DNA of 64,000 nt from the NCBI GenBank assembly GCA_949152475.1, contig OX424562.1:744001-808000 (forward strand). The letters are read 5' to 3'. Origin of the DNA: Terebella lapidaria (Eukaryota; Annelida; Polychaeta; Terebellida; Terebellidae). The position numbers were made by a program, and so were the translations under genes. The notes under the pieces are model-generated. The model had not been told where the DNA came from. It saw only the letters and a list, made by a program, of their open reading frames with translations, and ran no database searches. Shown here piece after piece: positions 33,440-45,685 of the stretch (positions within the stretch are counted from its first letter, which is position 1; the number at the start of each line of letters is the position of its first letter).

Positions 33440-34730
33440 TACTGTCGCTCCAGTAGTATCTGTTTGAGCTCGGAATCTCTAACACTTGACTAAGTTAAGT
33501 AGCCAGTCGAGCTCCAGTCACTGCGGCCATCAATTCTAATCTCGGGATGCTCACTGCTTTCATAGGAGCTAGATGGGACTTTGCAGCGATCATTCTGCTG
33601 GAGCTAGCTGTATATGTATCATCATTGTACACAGTGATCATGTACGCAATGGCTCCATGCACGTTCTGTGATGCAACCACAAACATGCAGATACTGCTCT
33701 CTGACGTCTCCGTTGTTCTTCAAACAACGTGGTACTTGTATCTGGCTATACTTGTTTCGAGCTCTTGCAGCCATTCCTCGGCTTGGCATGCTAGTTCTTC
33801 CGTCACAGGTTCATCCCAGTCATAGCCTTTGATCCACAGTTTCTGTAGGATTACCTTTGCCTGTACAGTATATGGTGTGATTAGGCCCAGCGGATCAAAG
33901 ACGGCAGCAATTTTTTTGAGCAAGTTTCGTTTTGTTATCTTGAAACCACTCGGTACATTCGCTCTGTAGGTAAAAACATCTTTTTGTGGCTGACATGTCA
34001 TCCCCAAAGTCTTCACTTCTGGCAGACAGTTCTTGTCCAAATCCACGGCAGCAACACAGTTTGATTGTGGGATATTTCTCAGGACTTCTCGTGAGTTCGA
34101 AATCCACTTGTGGGTCTTCATCCCTGCGGCTGACCACAATACAGACAGATCTTGATACAGCTGCACAACGCTCTGGTCATTCTCCACACTATCCATACTA
34201 TCATCCATATACGTTCTGTACAGGATGGTCTCAGCAGCTCTTGGATACTCCAACTGGTACTGCTTGGCATGATGCTGCAATACGAAATGGGCCAGATAAG
34301 GTGAAAAGTTCATACCAAACACCACTCTGTGGAACTGATACACTGCGGGTTGGCGATCTCGCCAAAGGAATCTTTGACTGGGCTGGTCTTCTTCAGTTAC
34401 AGCGATCTGTAGATACATTTCACTGACGTCACACATGATCGCGACTGATTCTCTTCGGAACCTCAATAAGACATCCAGGAGGTCATTTTGTAGTTTTGGC
34501 CCTGTGTGTATGATGTCATTCAAGGAATTCCCGTCGTGTTTTGCCGATGCAGCAAAAACGATGCGGACTTTGGTTGTGGCTCTATCTGGACGGATGACCG
34601 GGAAGTGTGGAAGCAGCCAGCTTCCAGGTTTCTTGACTGACTCTTCTTGAGAGAGTTTTGTTATATAGCCCTTCTCTTCATACTTTGTGATGATTTGCTG
34701 TAGGCTGTCCCTATTTCTGGGTTCTTGCAC
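33440..34730 (-). pseudogene. BEL/Pao reverse transcriptase and start of RNase H
   Basis: RT frame of 336 codons from 34730: opens with GYITKLSQEE, then RIVFAASAKHDGNSLNDI, FLWRDRQPAVYQFHRVVFGM, SPYLAHFVL and the catalytic YMDDSMDS typical of BEL/Pao. It continues into DPLGLITPYTVQAKVILQKL. After a frame change the RNase H part follows (33686-33495, ISIPRLELM-like VSIPRLELMAA and TGARLAT), then one stop and LSQVLEIPSSNRYYWSDSMD, where the insertion interrupts. RT motifs are intact though the gene is broken. Confidence 0.92.
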
Positions 34731-35602
34731 AATGTCTTTTCCGTTTTCTCTAGGCGCTTCATTGCAGTGTCATAATTATATGGCAGTTCTTGTTTGTCTT
34801 CCTTCCACGGGATCGCAACTGCATATCGCCCATTCTTGTGGCATAAGGAACTTGCGACTCTCTCCTTGGCACTTTTATCTTCTTGGTTCACAATATTTGA
34901 TGTTGACAGTGACAGCAACTGGTCATCATTTTCCCAGCATTGATAGGGCTCGAGTGACTGCTGAAAGTAGGTGTAGTTTGTGAAGTAGGACTGGGGTGTA
35001 CCTGGGATCTGTCCAATACAAGTCCAGCTTAGTGGTGTTGAGCGCACTATAGGCTCTCCAGGTCCCCCACAGACCTCGGCTTTAGCTTTCAGCAGGTCGG
35101 CATTGTCAGCTCCGAGAAGAATATCAACATGAGTTCGTAGCTTGATTTCTGGAAAATTTATTCCCTGCGATTGAGGCCACTGTTTCTTGTATTCTTCCCA
35201 GTCTACCACTTCCATGTCACCTGTAATATGACTCGTTGTATAGGCTGTTATCTCTTTCTGTAGCTCACCATTGGCACTCTCTAGTGTGAACTCAACAATT
35301 GAGCTGTTTAGTGTGGCAGTTCTTCCTTCAAGGACTTGTACTCGCAGTTTGTCAGGTTTCCCTTGTAGTTTGAGCTGGTTGGCGACATTTTGGTTAATGT
35401 ACGTTGCAGTACTGGCATCATCTAGCAAGGCATTGCAGCGAACTCTGACCCCAGAATCTTTTCTTCTGATCACTACTGGAACTGTACGCAAGGCAACAAC
35501 AGACCCTGTAGTGTTTGGCGTCACCTCGTCAGCGTCAGCAGCATGGGATGTCAGAATAGTGGTCTTCTTCGGCTTTTGTGTGTCTTCATAATTCATGTGC
35601 AC
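34661..35602 (-). pseudogene. BEL/Pao protease
   Basis: 313-codon frame with RVRCNALLDDASTATYINQN, the position of the retropepsin active site; this family usually has D-S-G/A there, here DDAS, so the middle residue differs. Further on LRTHVDILLGADN is the expected second Asp-Gly/Ala-like conserved segment, and a linker leads toward RT with which it overlaps in a different frame. Confidence 0.85.
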
Positions 35603-37450
35603 AGATGATCAGCTTGTTCCTTGATACTTTCTTTTTTCTCATGTAGAAGGCGATGATGATAGTACCCCCAACCTTCAAGGTTGCATCTCCTGCCTCGGGT
35701 TCATGTGTTACTGTGATGTGAATAGGACAGGCATTTGAAGCACACTTTCTCGTCTTTGGCCATGTTCCAGCGCTCATCGACGCATATCTTTTTGAATGTT
35801 TCACAAGCCCACAGTCCATGTGACTCCCCACACACTCGACATCCACTCCTTTTTCCGGTACTCTCAGCTTCTTTTTGCTCACCTTGAGACATGAAGGTTT
35901 TCGAGCTGTCATCTGGCTTCTTTGACTTAGCTGCAGAATCGATTTTCGAGACGCCTCTAACTTTCTCTGAGGCTGTGATCAATAATTCAGCTTCTTGATT
36001 GACGAAATACTGTAAAGCTTGTACACTCTCGATTCCCCCCCGTCTCATAAATCCACCAATGGTAACGAGATAGTTAGACCTCAGGAAGTTTTCTCTACAC
36101 TGATATGTACAGTGCCCCCGCTCCAAGCTCGCCATATTGTCCAGTCTCCACGAGATTCAATGTGAGCACGTCCAGAAGTTCAGCAAAACGTTCAAGATCT
36201 TTGGCTTGATCTTCCTTCACCGGTCGAAATGTATCCAACATTTCCATACGAAGTGCTATTTGTCGACGGGCACCTCCATATTTTCTCTCAAGTCTCTCCT
36301 CCCCTATCTCATAGGCGGTAGCTGAATGTCCTAGGCTGTCAATCACTTTGTAGGCCTCACCGAATGAACATTCTCTCAGGCGCAGGAGCTTGTATTCAGA
36401 AGCGACTGTTGATCGATCCACACAAGTCATGAATGCTGATTTCCATGGTCAGCAATCTCTCGGGATCAAAGGCGTTACGGTTGTTTTGTGGTCTTGATGG
36501 CAGGTCATAAGTTACATGCTGAGCTGGTACTCAGGGCTGGGTTGAGGCTGACAGGACACCTGGGGGCTTTGGATTCACGAAGGGTCCAGTTCCTGGACTT
36601 GCTGTGGCACTGGTAGGCTCAGACGGGCAACATGGCTGGATCAAAGTTCTGTCTGATCTACCATGGGTGTTGGCTCTGGTAAATTCTGCTCAACCGTCCC
36701 ACTCATTGGCAGTTGCAGCTGTTGCTTTACCTCAGTTTGGTCTGAATCTGTGGCCTCATGGCGTTTCATCTCTGGTGTTGAAGCACTTCTTATATCATGT
36801 GCAATTCTCTGACTTACTTCTTTGAAGGACTTCTCCAGCTCTGCTATCTCACATCCCAGCTGTTTTTTGGTATCGGGGTATCTTCCGCCTCTCTCTCTGT
36901 GGGGTGTGGACTGACTTACTTGTGACCCATTGACTGTACAGTTCAGGTACTCATTTACAATCTCTGTAGTTTCGGCGAACACTTTCTCTATCTTGTCCAT
37001 GTCAACATGCAAGGCTGCTACTCTGTCCACTTCACCCCAATCTCCATAGTTTTTATCACTTCTTCAAACAGTTCATTCGGATTCTTCATGACACTTGTCA
37101 TTTCCATCATTTTCCTGACTGACTTACTTGTGACCCATTGACTGTACAGTTCAGGTACTCATTCACAATCTCTGTAGTTTCGGCGAATACTTTCTCTATC
37201 TTGTCCATGTCAACATGCAAGGCTGCTACTCTGTCCACTTCACCCCAATCTCCATAGTTTTTATCACTTCTTCAAACAGTTCATTCGGATTCTTCATGAC
37301 ACTTGTCATTTCCATCATTTTCCTCCTGATGACTGGTTTTGGCACAGGGCCCAGGGCTGGGTCTGACTCAACAATGGCACACAGCTGGTTTGACAGCTCA
37401 TAGAACTCCACCTTCAGCTTTGACAGGTCCGTTTTCATCTGTCTTCTCAT
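35586..37450 (-). pseudogene. BEL/Pao gag
   Basis: Begins at ATG 37450 (MRRQMKTDLSKLKVEFYELS), shortly after the 5' LTR. Broken into frames: 37450-37226, 37030-36641 (coiled-coil-like, Lys/Glu-rich), 36430-36095 with LLRLRECSFGEAYKVIDSLG and GGARRQIALRMEML (typical BEL gag), and 36135-35701 with two knuckles, CRVCGESHGLWAC and CFKCLSYSHHSNTC. A 208-bp tandem duplication (36909-37324) adds a further frame break. Particle protein; inactive. Confidence 0.88.
36909..37324. repeat. 208-bp tandem duplication in BEL gag
   Basis: GACTGACTTACTTGTGACCC begins at 36909 and at 37117; the two 208-bp copies differ at about two positions (TTTACA/TTCACA, GAACAC/GAATAC). Not a multiple of three. Confidence 0.95.
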
Positions 37451-37490
37451 GGCTTCTTTCCTGTCTTCAACTACGCTCTGCTACCGAATA

Positions 37491-37682
37491 TGTTGGCTTG
37501 AAATCAATTGGCTTTTTAAATTTCACTTTTATTTACCACATGGCTGTCATCAACCCATCTCAAATCCCCAGGGGGCAGCAGCTGCCTCCCCAGGCATACA
37601 CCAAATGGCTTTTGTCATAATGTACCCATCATAATGTACATATATCTAGTTCATAATCATAATGTTATCATACTTCTGAACA
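37491..37682 (-). repeat. BEL 5' LTR
   Basis: 192 bp, pairs with 16534-16725. The adjacent internal sequence on the minus strand (CGGTAGCAGAGCG) may be the primer site, one base from TGGTAGCAGAGC; tRNA identity not assigned. Confidence 0.9.
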
Positions 37683-38983
37683 CAGAGGAACTCACAGTCC
37701 TAGGTTAACAGCCATGCGGTGCTGTATCCTGAGGTCATATTCCTGCGTCTGTCGGCAGTACGATCATGGTCTGGTTGTTGTGCTATCTAAAAAATGGCCT
37801 GAGAGTTTATCATCTGGTTTGACAAGGTCTTCATTTTATATTAGGCCATGTTGTTTTTTTCTTTGTTTCCCGTCAACCTTTTTTTCGCAAAGTACCAGCC
37901 AGCCAGGAAAAAAAACAAACACAAAATAAACACAGATGTTTATTATCATAATAACATCTTTATTCACAAAGGAACTCATGCCAAAAATGTGGAAAAAATG
38001 GTATTTGATCATTTGGTAAGCTATTAAATACTTCATTGATACATAACTAAGGGGGCAAACAGCAAAACTGAAACCATTCACGATCGTTATCGATGTTCAA
38101 TGTTTTGAGGGATAAAAACACTGTTTTGTGGGGGATATTTTTGTGGTAAAAAGGACCAAAATTTCTTTTGTGTGTTTTTATCTCAAAATAATTGCTATTT
38201 TCACCCGCCCGCTGACGGGAAACAGAGAAGAAAAACAACATGGCCTTACTTCGTTTCTCAACAATATGCAAATAGGAAAACACGCACATACATGTATGCA
38301 CAACATGTCAAAACATACACATGAACGTAGTAAAATCAGATGGGATTGTTTTTTCAAAGAAATTTTGAAAAATAAATCTCCAAAATGTTCAGTTACTTTT
38401 TTCAACTACAACTACATAAATACCCTGATCGAACTGCAAGACTACCAAATATTGACAGCTTCACACAGGTGGGTCAGCTGGATGATCAATGTTTGACTTT
38501 CTGGCTTCCAACAGATTTCTAGCTTTAATGATGGAACTCTTTAAAGATCACATTGCACACATCAGAAACTGTGATTTTGGACAGTTGATGGCATATTCAG
38601 TAGTTTTTTTGTTAAAATAAAGTTTATTTCCACAAACCATCGTATACAATACAGAAATACATTTCAGGGGAGGTACATTCACAGGAGTAGTAGTTTGTAA
38701 CGCGCACATAGGCTAGTATCGGTACATAACATGCGTAATAAGCATACATACAAGATGCAGTTTTTTCATTTGAGGGAAGAGATCGGACGTGAAGAAGTGC
38801 GAAGCGGTTTTTGCGTAGTTGATGACATAGTTAGAGGAGTGTCACTGTCGTAGTTGTTCAGTTATTGAAACAATCATTGAAAGTATTTAGTGACATTCCC
38901 ACTTTCAAAAAAAGATTATAACATTATAAACTTTCACCATTGTCAGCTACCATTAAGGTTGAAGCCTTGATTACCTGCCATCA
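37683..38983. other. No gene; small inverted-repeat element and possible LINE 3' end
   Basis: AGGCCATGTTGTTTTTTTC (37844) and its near-complement GAAAAACAACATGGCCT (38231) bound a ~410-bp MITE-like segment. At about 38610-38700 the minus strand ends in AATAAACTTTATTTTAAC, resembling a truncated LINE 3' end. No coding region supported. Confidence 0.5.
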
Positions 38984-41882
38984 CCTTGTTACATTCCACA
39001 CCACCGTCAGGTCTCGGCTGCTGCCAGTACCTTGTTACATCCCACACCACCGTCAAGTCTCGGCTGCTGCCAGTACCTTGTTACATCCCACACCACCGTC
39101 AGGTCTCGACTGCTCCCAGTACCTTGTTACATCCCACACCACCGTCAGGTCTCGACTGCTCCCAGTACCTTGTTACATCCCACACCACCGTCAAGTCTCG
39201 GCTGCTGCCAGTACCTTGTTACATCCCACACCACCGTCAAGTCTCGGCTGCTGCCAGTACCTTGTTACATCCCACAACACTGTCAGGTCTCAACTGCTGC
39301 CAGTACCTTGTTACATCCCATAACACCGTCAGGTCTCGACTGCTGCCAGTACCTTGTTACACCCCACACCACCGTCAGGTCTCGACTGCTGCCAGTACCT
39401 TGTTACATCCCATAACACCGTCAGGTCTCGACTGCTCCCAGTACCTTGTTAAATCCCACACCACCGTCAGGTCTCAACTGCTGCCAGTACCTTGTTACAT
39501 CCCACAAAACCGTCAGGTCTCAACTGCTGCCAGTACCTTGTTACATCCCACAACACCGTCAGGTCTCGACTGCTGCCAGTACTTGTTACATCCCACAACA
39601 CCGTCAAGTCTCGGCTGCTGCCAGTACCTTGTTACATCCCACAACACTGTCAGGTCTCAACTGCTGCCAGTACCTTGTTACATCCCACAACACCGTCAGG
39701 TCTCAACTGCTGCCAGTACCTTGTAACATCCCTCACCGCCTTCAAGTCTCGGCTGCTGCAAGTACCTTGTTAAATCCCACACCACCGTCAGGTCTCAACT
39801 GCTGCCAGTACCTTGTTACATCCCACAACACCATCAAGTCTCGGCTGCTCCCAGTACCTTGTTACATCCCACACCACCGTCAAGTCTCGGCTGTTGCCAG
39901 TACCTTGTTACATCCCACAACACCGTCAAGTCTCGGCTGCTGCCAGTGCCTTGTTACATCCCTCACCACCGTCAAGTCTCGGCTGCTGCCAGTACCTTGT
40001 TACATCCCTCACCACCGTCAAGTCTCGGCTGCTGCCAGTACCTTGTTACATCCCACAACACCGTCAGGTCTCGGCTGCTGTCAGTACCTTGTTACATCCC
40101 TCTCCACCGTCAAGTCTCGGCTGCTGCCAGTACCTTGTTACATCCCTCACCACCGTCAAGTCTCGGCTGCTCCCAGTACCTTGTTACATCCCACACCACC
40201 GTCAAGTCTCGGCTGCTGCCAGTATCTTGTTACATCCCACACCACCGTCAAGTCTCGACTGCTCCCAGTACCGTGTTACATCCCTCACCACCATCAAGTC
40301 TCGACTGCTGCCAGTACCTTGTTACATCCTTCACCACCGTCAAGTCTCGGCTGCTGTCAGTACCTTGTTGCATCCCACAACACCGTCAGGTCTCGGCTGC
40401 TGTCAGTACCTTGTTACATCCCTCACCGCCTTCAAGTCTCGGCTGCTGCCAGTTCCTTGTTACATCCCACACCACCGTCAAGTCTCGGCTGCTGCCAGTA
40501 CCTTGTTACATCTCTCACCACCGTCAAGTCTCGGCTGCTGCCAGTACATTGTTACATCCCACACCACCGTCAAGTCTCGGCTGCTGCCAGTACCTTGTTA
40601 CATCTCTCACCACCGTCAAGTCTCGGCTGCTGCCAGTACCTTGTTACATCCCACAACACCGTCAGGTCTCGGCTTCTGCCAGTACCTTGTTACATCCCTC
40701 ACCACCGTCAAGTCTCGGCTGCTGCCAGTACCTTGTTACATCCCTCACCACCGTCAAGTCTCGGCTGCTGCCAGTACCTTGTTACATCCCACAACACCGT
40801 CAGGTCTCGGCTGCTGTCAGTACCTTGTTACATCTCTCACCACCGTCAAGTCTCCGCTGCTGCCAGTACCGTGTTACATCCCTCACCACCGTCAAGTCTC
40901 GGCTGCTGCCAGTACCTTGTTACATCCCTCACTACCGTCAAGTCTCGGCTGCTGCCAGTACCTTGTTACATCTCTCACCACCGTCAAGTTTCGGCTGCTG
41001 CCAGTACATTGTTACATCCCACACCACCGTCAAGTCTCGGCTGCTGCCAGTACCTTGTTACATCCCACACCACCGTCAAGTCTCGGCTTCTGCCAGTACA
41101 TTGTTACATCCCACACCACCGTCAAGTCTCGGCTTCTGCCAGTACCTTGTTACATCCCACACCACCGTCAAGTCTCGGCTTCTGCCAGTACATTGTTACA
41201 TCCCACACCACCGTCAGGTCTCGGCTTCTGCCAGTACCTTGTTACATCCCACACCACCGTCAAGTCTCGGCTGCTGCCAGTACCTTGTTACATCCCACAA
41301 CACCGTCAGGTCTCGGCTGCTGTCAGTACCTTGTTACATCTCTCACCACCGTCAAGTCTCGGCTGCTGCCAGTACCTTGTTACATCCCACAACACCGTCA
41401 GGTCTCGGCTGCTGTCAGTACCTTGTTACATCTCTCACCACCGTCAAGTCTCGGCTGCTGCCAGTACCTTGTTACATCCCACAAAACCGTCAGGTCTCAA
41501 CTGCTGCCAGTACCTTGTTACATCTCTCACCACCGTCAAGTCTCCGCTGCTGCCAGTACCTTGTTACATCCCTCACCACCGTCAAGTCTCGGCTGCTGCC
41601 AGTACCTTGTTACATCCCACAACACCGTCAGGTCTCGGCTGTTGTCAGTACCTTGTTACATCCCTCACCGCCTTCAAGTCTCGGCTGCTGCCAGTACCTT
41701 GTTACATCCTTCACCACCGTCAAGTCTCGGCTGCTGCCAGTACCTTGTTACATCCTTCACCACCGTCAAGTCTCGGCTGCTGCCAGTACCTTGTTACATC
41801 CCACACCACCGTCAGGTCTCGGCTGCTGCCAGTACCATGTTACATCCCACACCACCGTCAGGTCTCGGCTGCTGCCAATATT
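38984..41882. repeat. 46-bp satellite, about 63 copies
   Basis: Unit: CTTGTTACATCCCACACCAC followed by CGTCAAGTCTCGGCTGCTGC and CAGTAC, 46 bp. Variants (CTCACCACC, CACAACACC, CAGGTCTC, CTTCTGCC) recur in blocks. All three plus-strand frames stay open for up to 817 codons because 46 leaves remainder 1 and the unit has no stop in any frame, so the long reading frames are by-products of the repeat and not evidence of a protein. Confidence 0.97.
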
Positions 41883-42900
41883 CTTTAATCATTTTTTAAA
41901 CTTACCTATCAGGTGTTGTGCTTTCTCTATCGTGATTCTCAGTTATGTTTACATTGTAGCTCGTCCAATGCTAGCAGTTAAGGAGACTGTTCTTTGTTAG
42001 TCTAACTGGTGTTTGGCAGTGAAGTTTCAAGGACATCATGATATTCAATCAACGGAGCCTGTAATATGACATAAGGAAACTATTCCGGAACTATAAATTT
42101 CCCAGATGAATCAGTATTTTTATGGGTGAACTATCATCATCTTCATGAATTTTATATCATTTCTTCATCACTATTTTCATCACTAGTACACATGAATTGC
42201 AGGCGTGTATAATGTCCTCGATTCCTCTAATGAGTTATATTTGAACAAAGTACCAACATTGCTAAAATCCGCTGCGTACATGCAGATATCTCGGGTTTCC
42301 AAGTCCAAGCCCTTTTTGTAAGATATCTGTTTAATAATTGGTGCTAATGACAGCCCGAGAAAAGAACGGTCGTATCCAGACATTGAGAACTTCAGACAAT
42401 TGATCTATAACAAAGAAAACAAACACTTGGTATCAGCATCTGAGTCAAGATGCTATTGGATCATAACAAGAGCCCATTCAAGGACCCTGCTATTTACATT
42501 CCTTGTCAAATCAGTCTGTGAAATATATTGTCTGTGTTAATTCAATCGCATTTGATATATCATTACAATGAGTTCAATATGTGTTTTGACTTACAAGCCT
42601 ATCAAGACTGGGAAACTCCGAATGCCCATTATTATATATTCAATTTGAAGCTCAAAGTTGGACTGACACAGAAAATAATCAGCCATAACCAATAAATTGG
42701 ATTTCATCACTTTGTTCACTGATTTGACCCCAAATCACCGCCAGCTCTGTGCAGCCGCAGCCGGTTTTACGACTCTCGCTGGCTGTGGGCGCTGACGTCA
42801 CATCGGTGTCGGCAGCTTATCAGATCCCAGATAAATGCAGTGGGAGCAAGGCGGGTCAGCAGTGACACTGAGAGTTAGTGAGTTTTCTTCAGATAGGTAC
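41883..42900. other. No recognised gene; GC-rich patch near 42725-42880
   Basis: Mostly AT-rich unique-looking sequence. At 42830-42880 a TATA-like AGATAAATGC is followed ~30 bp later by GTCAGCAGTGACA, which could be a promoter. No downstream exon is visible because mobile elements begin at 42901. Weak. Confidence 0.3.
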
Positions 42901-43230
42901 TCAATCATACGAAGCCTCTGAGAGGACATGGAAGAAATATTTTTAGCACATTGTTATTGCGTTCCCTCGCAATAATATTGCGTTCCCTCGCATTTCGGAT
43001 CGCGTTCCCTCGCGATCTTGTAGAATAACCTTCTCAGAAGTCATTGGCGTCAGCACAATGCGAGGGAACGCGATCCAAAATGCGAGGGAACGCAATAAGA
43101 TCGCGAGGGAACGCGATAATATCGCGAGGGAACGCGATCCGGATTGCGAGGGAACGCAATCCGGAATGCAAGGGAACGCCATAAGATCGCAAGGGAACGC
43201 GATCCGGAATGCGAGGGAACGCGATAATAT

Positions 43231-44615
43231 TGTAACGGTTTTGGGGCGTACCCAAAAGTTTCCCCTAGGTAATTCTATTAGTGTTTTGTGATATGATGGT
43301 TAAATAACCGTTTATTAACATGTATATGTGTTTAAAGGTTCATTCGGTTCCGTATTGGTAATATTTAAAAGGTTTTCCGTCTCGGAACTTGGTATATATG
43401 TGATGTTGGTAAAGCCGGAGACGGAGCCGGAGACGGAGACGGAACCGGAGACGGAGTCGGAACAATGGAGTACAAAAACCTAATGACGTTATTTCCGGAA
43501 GGTCATGTGATCAGCCTCGTTTTCGGTTTAAAAGGTGACATGTCAGCCACTGATTGGTTCTAGAGTGTTTTTAGAAATCCGGAAAATATCAGTGTTTTGG
43601 CGGACTATGACGTCACAATAGGTTGGTCACGTGACGTGGGTATCAGGTCTATAAAAGCCCCCGCTTCACAGCGGACGGCGGAGTTGGTGTCCTGACGTCG
43701 ACCTGTGCAGACCCCTTCTCCCATAGCAGAGTACTCCCTTGCTCCGGCTTGTGTCATACCAGATGATAGCAGTTAAGTCTTCTGACTGTGCACTTGGAAA
43801 ATAAACATGAAAACTTCAACCGAGTTGTTTTTCCGTGTTGGTTAGGGAACTGGAATTTATGATAAAGTTAGTTCACCGGAAAAGAAAGTAATACGGAGAA
43901 AAGGGAGATAAGTCCACAGTCGGTTAAGACCAAGTTGTAACGACGTCTTAGGGTGATCCAAGAACCCAGATCACCAAGGAAGGAGACGGAGACGGAGGTG
44001 GAATTCAACTGAGCAACTACGGAGGCGGTACCTGACGGAGCAGTTGCAGAGACGGGAACGACGAAGCAGTTGCAGAGGCGGTACCGGACGACGGAGTAGC
44101 AGAGGCAGTACCTGACGGAGCGGTTGCGGTAACCGGAAGTGAGAACACTCCCGAGATTCTCCATTTCAGGTGCAGTCGCAGGTTGCGGTGAGGCGGAGCC
44201 AACCGGAGCAGTTTGCAGTGAGGCGGAACCTGGCAGAGCGGTTGCAGTATTCGGAAACGGCAACGTTCCCGGATTCTCTATTCCAGGTGCAGTCGCAGTT
44301 GCAGTAAGGCGGAAAACGACGGAGCTGTTGCAGTAAAGCGGTATCCCGACGGAGCAGTTGCAGTACCCGGAGACGGAAACGCCTCCGGATTCTTACTTTA
44401 CAAGAGCAGTTGCAGATTGGCAGTCGGACAACGGTTAAGAGGTCCATTCCAGACCACGCTACCAACCTTCAGAGACTTCTAGCCGGAGTTCAACCGTACA
44501 GCAGTAGCAGTTTCCCGGAGTTTTACCGTTTCAGCTCCGGTTAAATAAGAACTCACCCACCTCCCTAGAAAACCGGTTCATCAAGACGTCACAGAAGGGT
44601 GAAGAACCCGTTACA
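43231..44615 (+). repeat. Solo LTR of gypsy family A
   Basis: 1385 bp, TGTAACGGTTTTGGGG...GAACCCGTTACA, flanked by ATAT on both sides (43227-43230, 44616-44619). Homologous to the LTRs at 46986 and 56043 but in the opposite orientation and more diverged. TATAAAA at 43650-43656 and AATAAA at 43800-43805 mark the promoter and poly(A) signal. Formed by LTR-LTR recombination. Confidence 0.93.
43650..43656 (+). promoter_or_regulatory. TATA box of solo LTR
   Basis: TATAAAA, followed 150 bp later by AATAAA (43800). The same pair occurs, reversed, in the two LTRs of the full element. Confidence 0.75.
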
Positions 44616-44800
44616 ATATTGCGAGGGAACGCAATAACCATATGTCAAAAAATATTTATTCCATGTCCTTTCAGCGGCTCCGTACAATCAAGTCAAAGAC
44701 GGAAATTTGACTTTTGACTATCTGATGATATGGTCATGCGAAGAGATCGCTTGGTAGTCTAGAACACAACAAAAGTTACGAAATTTATTGGTGACCGTTA

Positions 44801-45012
44801 ATGGGCGAAGAAGTTGAAACGGTTACCCGTAATTATCCCCATAACGATAAGTCTTTCAAAAATCAGTATGCGCCTCTCAAACATGTAGAATTTCCAACTC
44901 AGCCATGGGAAAAGTTATCGATGGACATAGTCGGTCCATTCGAAGCGGTGACTGTACATTCGCTATTACTAGTTGATTATCACAATAAGTGGCATGAAGT
45001 GTGTGTAACGCG
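44801..45012 (+). pseudogene. Older gypsy integrase fragment, left piece
   Basis: Frame with SFKNQYAPLKHVEFPTQPWE then KLSMDIVGPFEAV and LVDYHNKWHEVCVTRV: the start of a gypsy integrase core with its first catalytic Asp. It is cut by the foldback element at 45013. A later segment of the same kind of gene (HATTGSSPS and HGRHMRTKLNIVG) lies at 57526-57714. Confidence 0.8.
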
Positions 45013-45685
45013 TGTTGAACCCACAAATGTTAAAACGCCCACAAATGTGAAAATCCACAAATGTGAAAACAAATTTTGTAAATCACCCACAAATGTAAAA
45101 AAAATCAACCACAAATGTGAAAACGTTTTTTGTCAACTACCCACAAATGTGAAAATCTTCACTCACAAATGTGAAAAAAACTTCACCCACAAATGTGAAA
45201 AAAAAAATCAACCACAAATGTGAAAACGATTTTTGTCAATTGCCCACAAATGTGAAAATCTGACACAACATTAGCTTCAACATGAGGAATGTTTTTAGGC
45301 TACCGACCTTTGTTCTGAAAACCTATTGCACAATTAATACTTTCCCCTATTATCATCATTTTTCCATAAAAACCTTCATATCTCAGTAAATATTTTTCAA
45401 GGAAATGGGCTCAGGATGCCCAAGGATCAGTTATTAGGCCGTTTTGGTGTGTTTGAAGGCCAAAAATTTACACTTTCTCCTATTATCACCCACTTTTCCA
45501 TAAAAACCTTCATATCTCAGTAAAGATTGATCGTAGAGCAAAAAGGACATTATTTTCGAACCCATAGGGCTAATTGGCAATATACTAGGTGTGGTTTGGT
45601 ATCAGATTACACCTGTGGTGTTAAATGACACCAAACCGGAAGTAGAATTATTTTTCAAGGAAATGGGCTCAGGATGCCCAAGGAT

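Larger units (their letters stand above)
16534..37682 (-). mobile_element. BEL/Pao retrotransposon, split by a ~15 kb insertion
   Basis: Flanked by two 192-bp LTRs (16534-16725 and 37491-37682), both TGTTGG...GAACA. Minus-strand order from the right: gag, BEL-type zinc knuckles, protease, RT, RNase H, integrase. The RNase H frame is cut: the part ending YYWSDSMD lies at ~33440 and the continuation (FVANRVGEIQ) at ~18447. Between them sits the composite 18448-33439. Candidate target duplication is CATAG/CAGAG (one mismatch). Many frameshifts; inactive. Without the insertion the element is ~6.2 kb. Confidence 0.9.
42901..44694. mobile_element. Foldback element FB4 with GCGAGGGAACGC array (interrupted by a solo LTR)
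   Basis: Edges are inverted: GAGAGGACATGGAAGAAATA at the left and the near-complement TATTTATTCCATGTCCTTTC at the right, extended outward by matching CAATCATACG / CCGTACAATC. Three GCGTTCCCTCGC copies on the left (42958-43014) face copies of GCGAGGGAACGC at 43060, 43082, 43103, 43124, 43146, 43168, 43189 and 43211, i.e. every 21-22 bp, with one more after the LTR (44622). Without the LTR insertion the element is ~405 bp. Noncoding. Confidence 0.85.

Noticed and set aside
39446-41899. 817-codon protein
   Set aside because: Satellite-derived; all three plus frames are open for the same reason and no start context or flanking gene structure exists.
42959-43222. CRISPR-like array of GCGAGGGAACGC
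   Set aside because: 12-bp motif with ~10-bp spacers, facing inverted copies and outer inverted arms; not a CRISPR layout.
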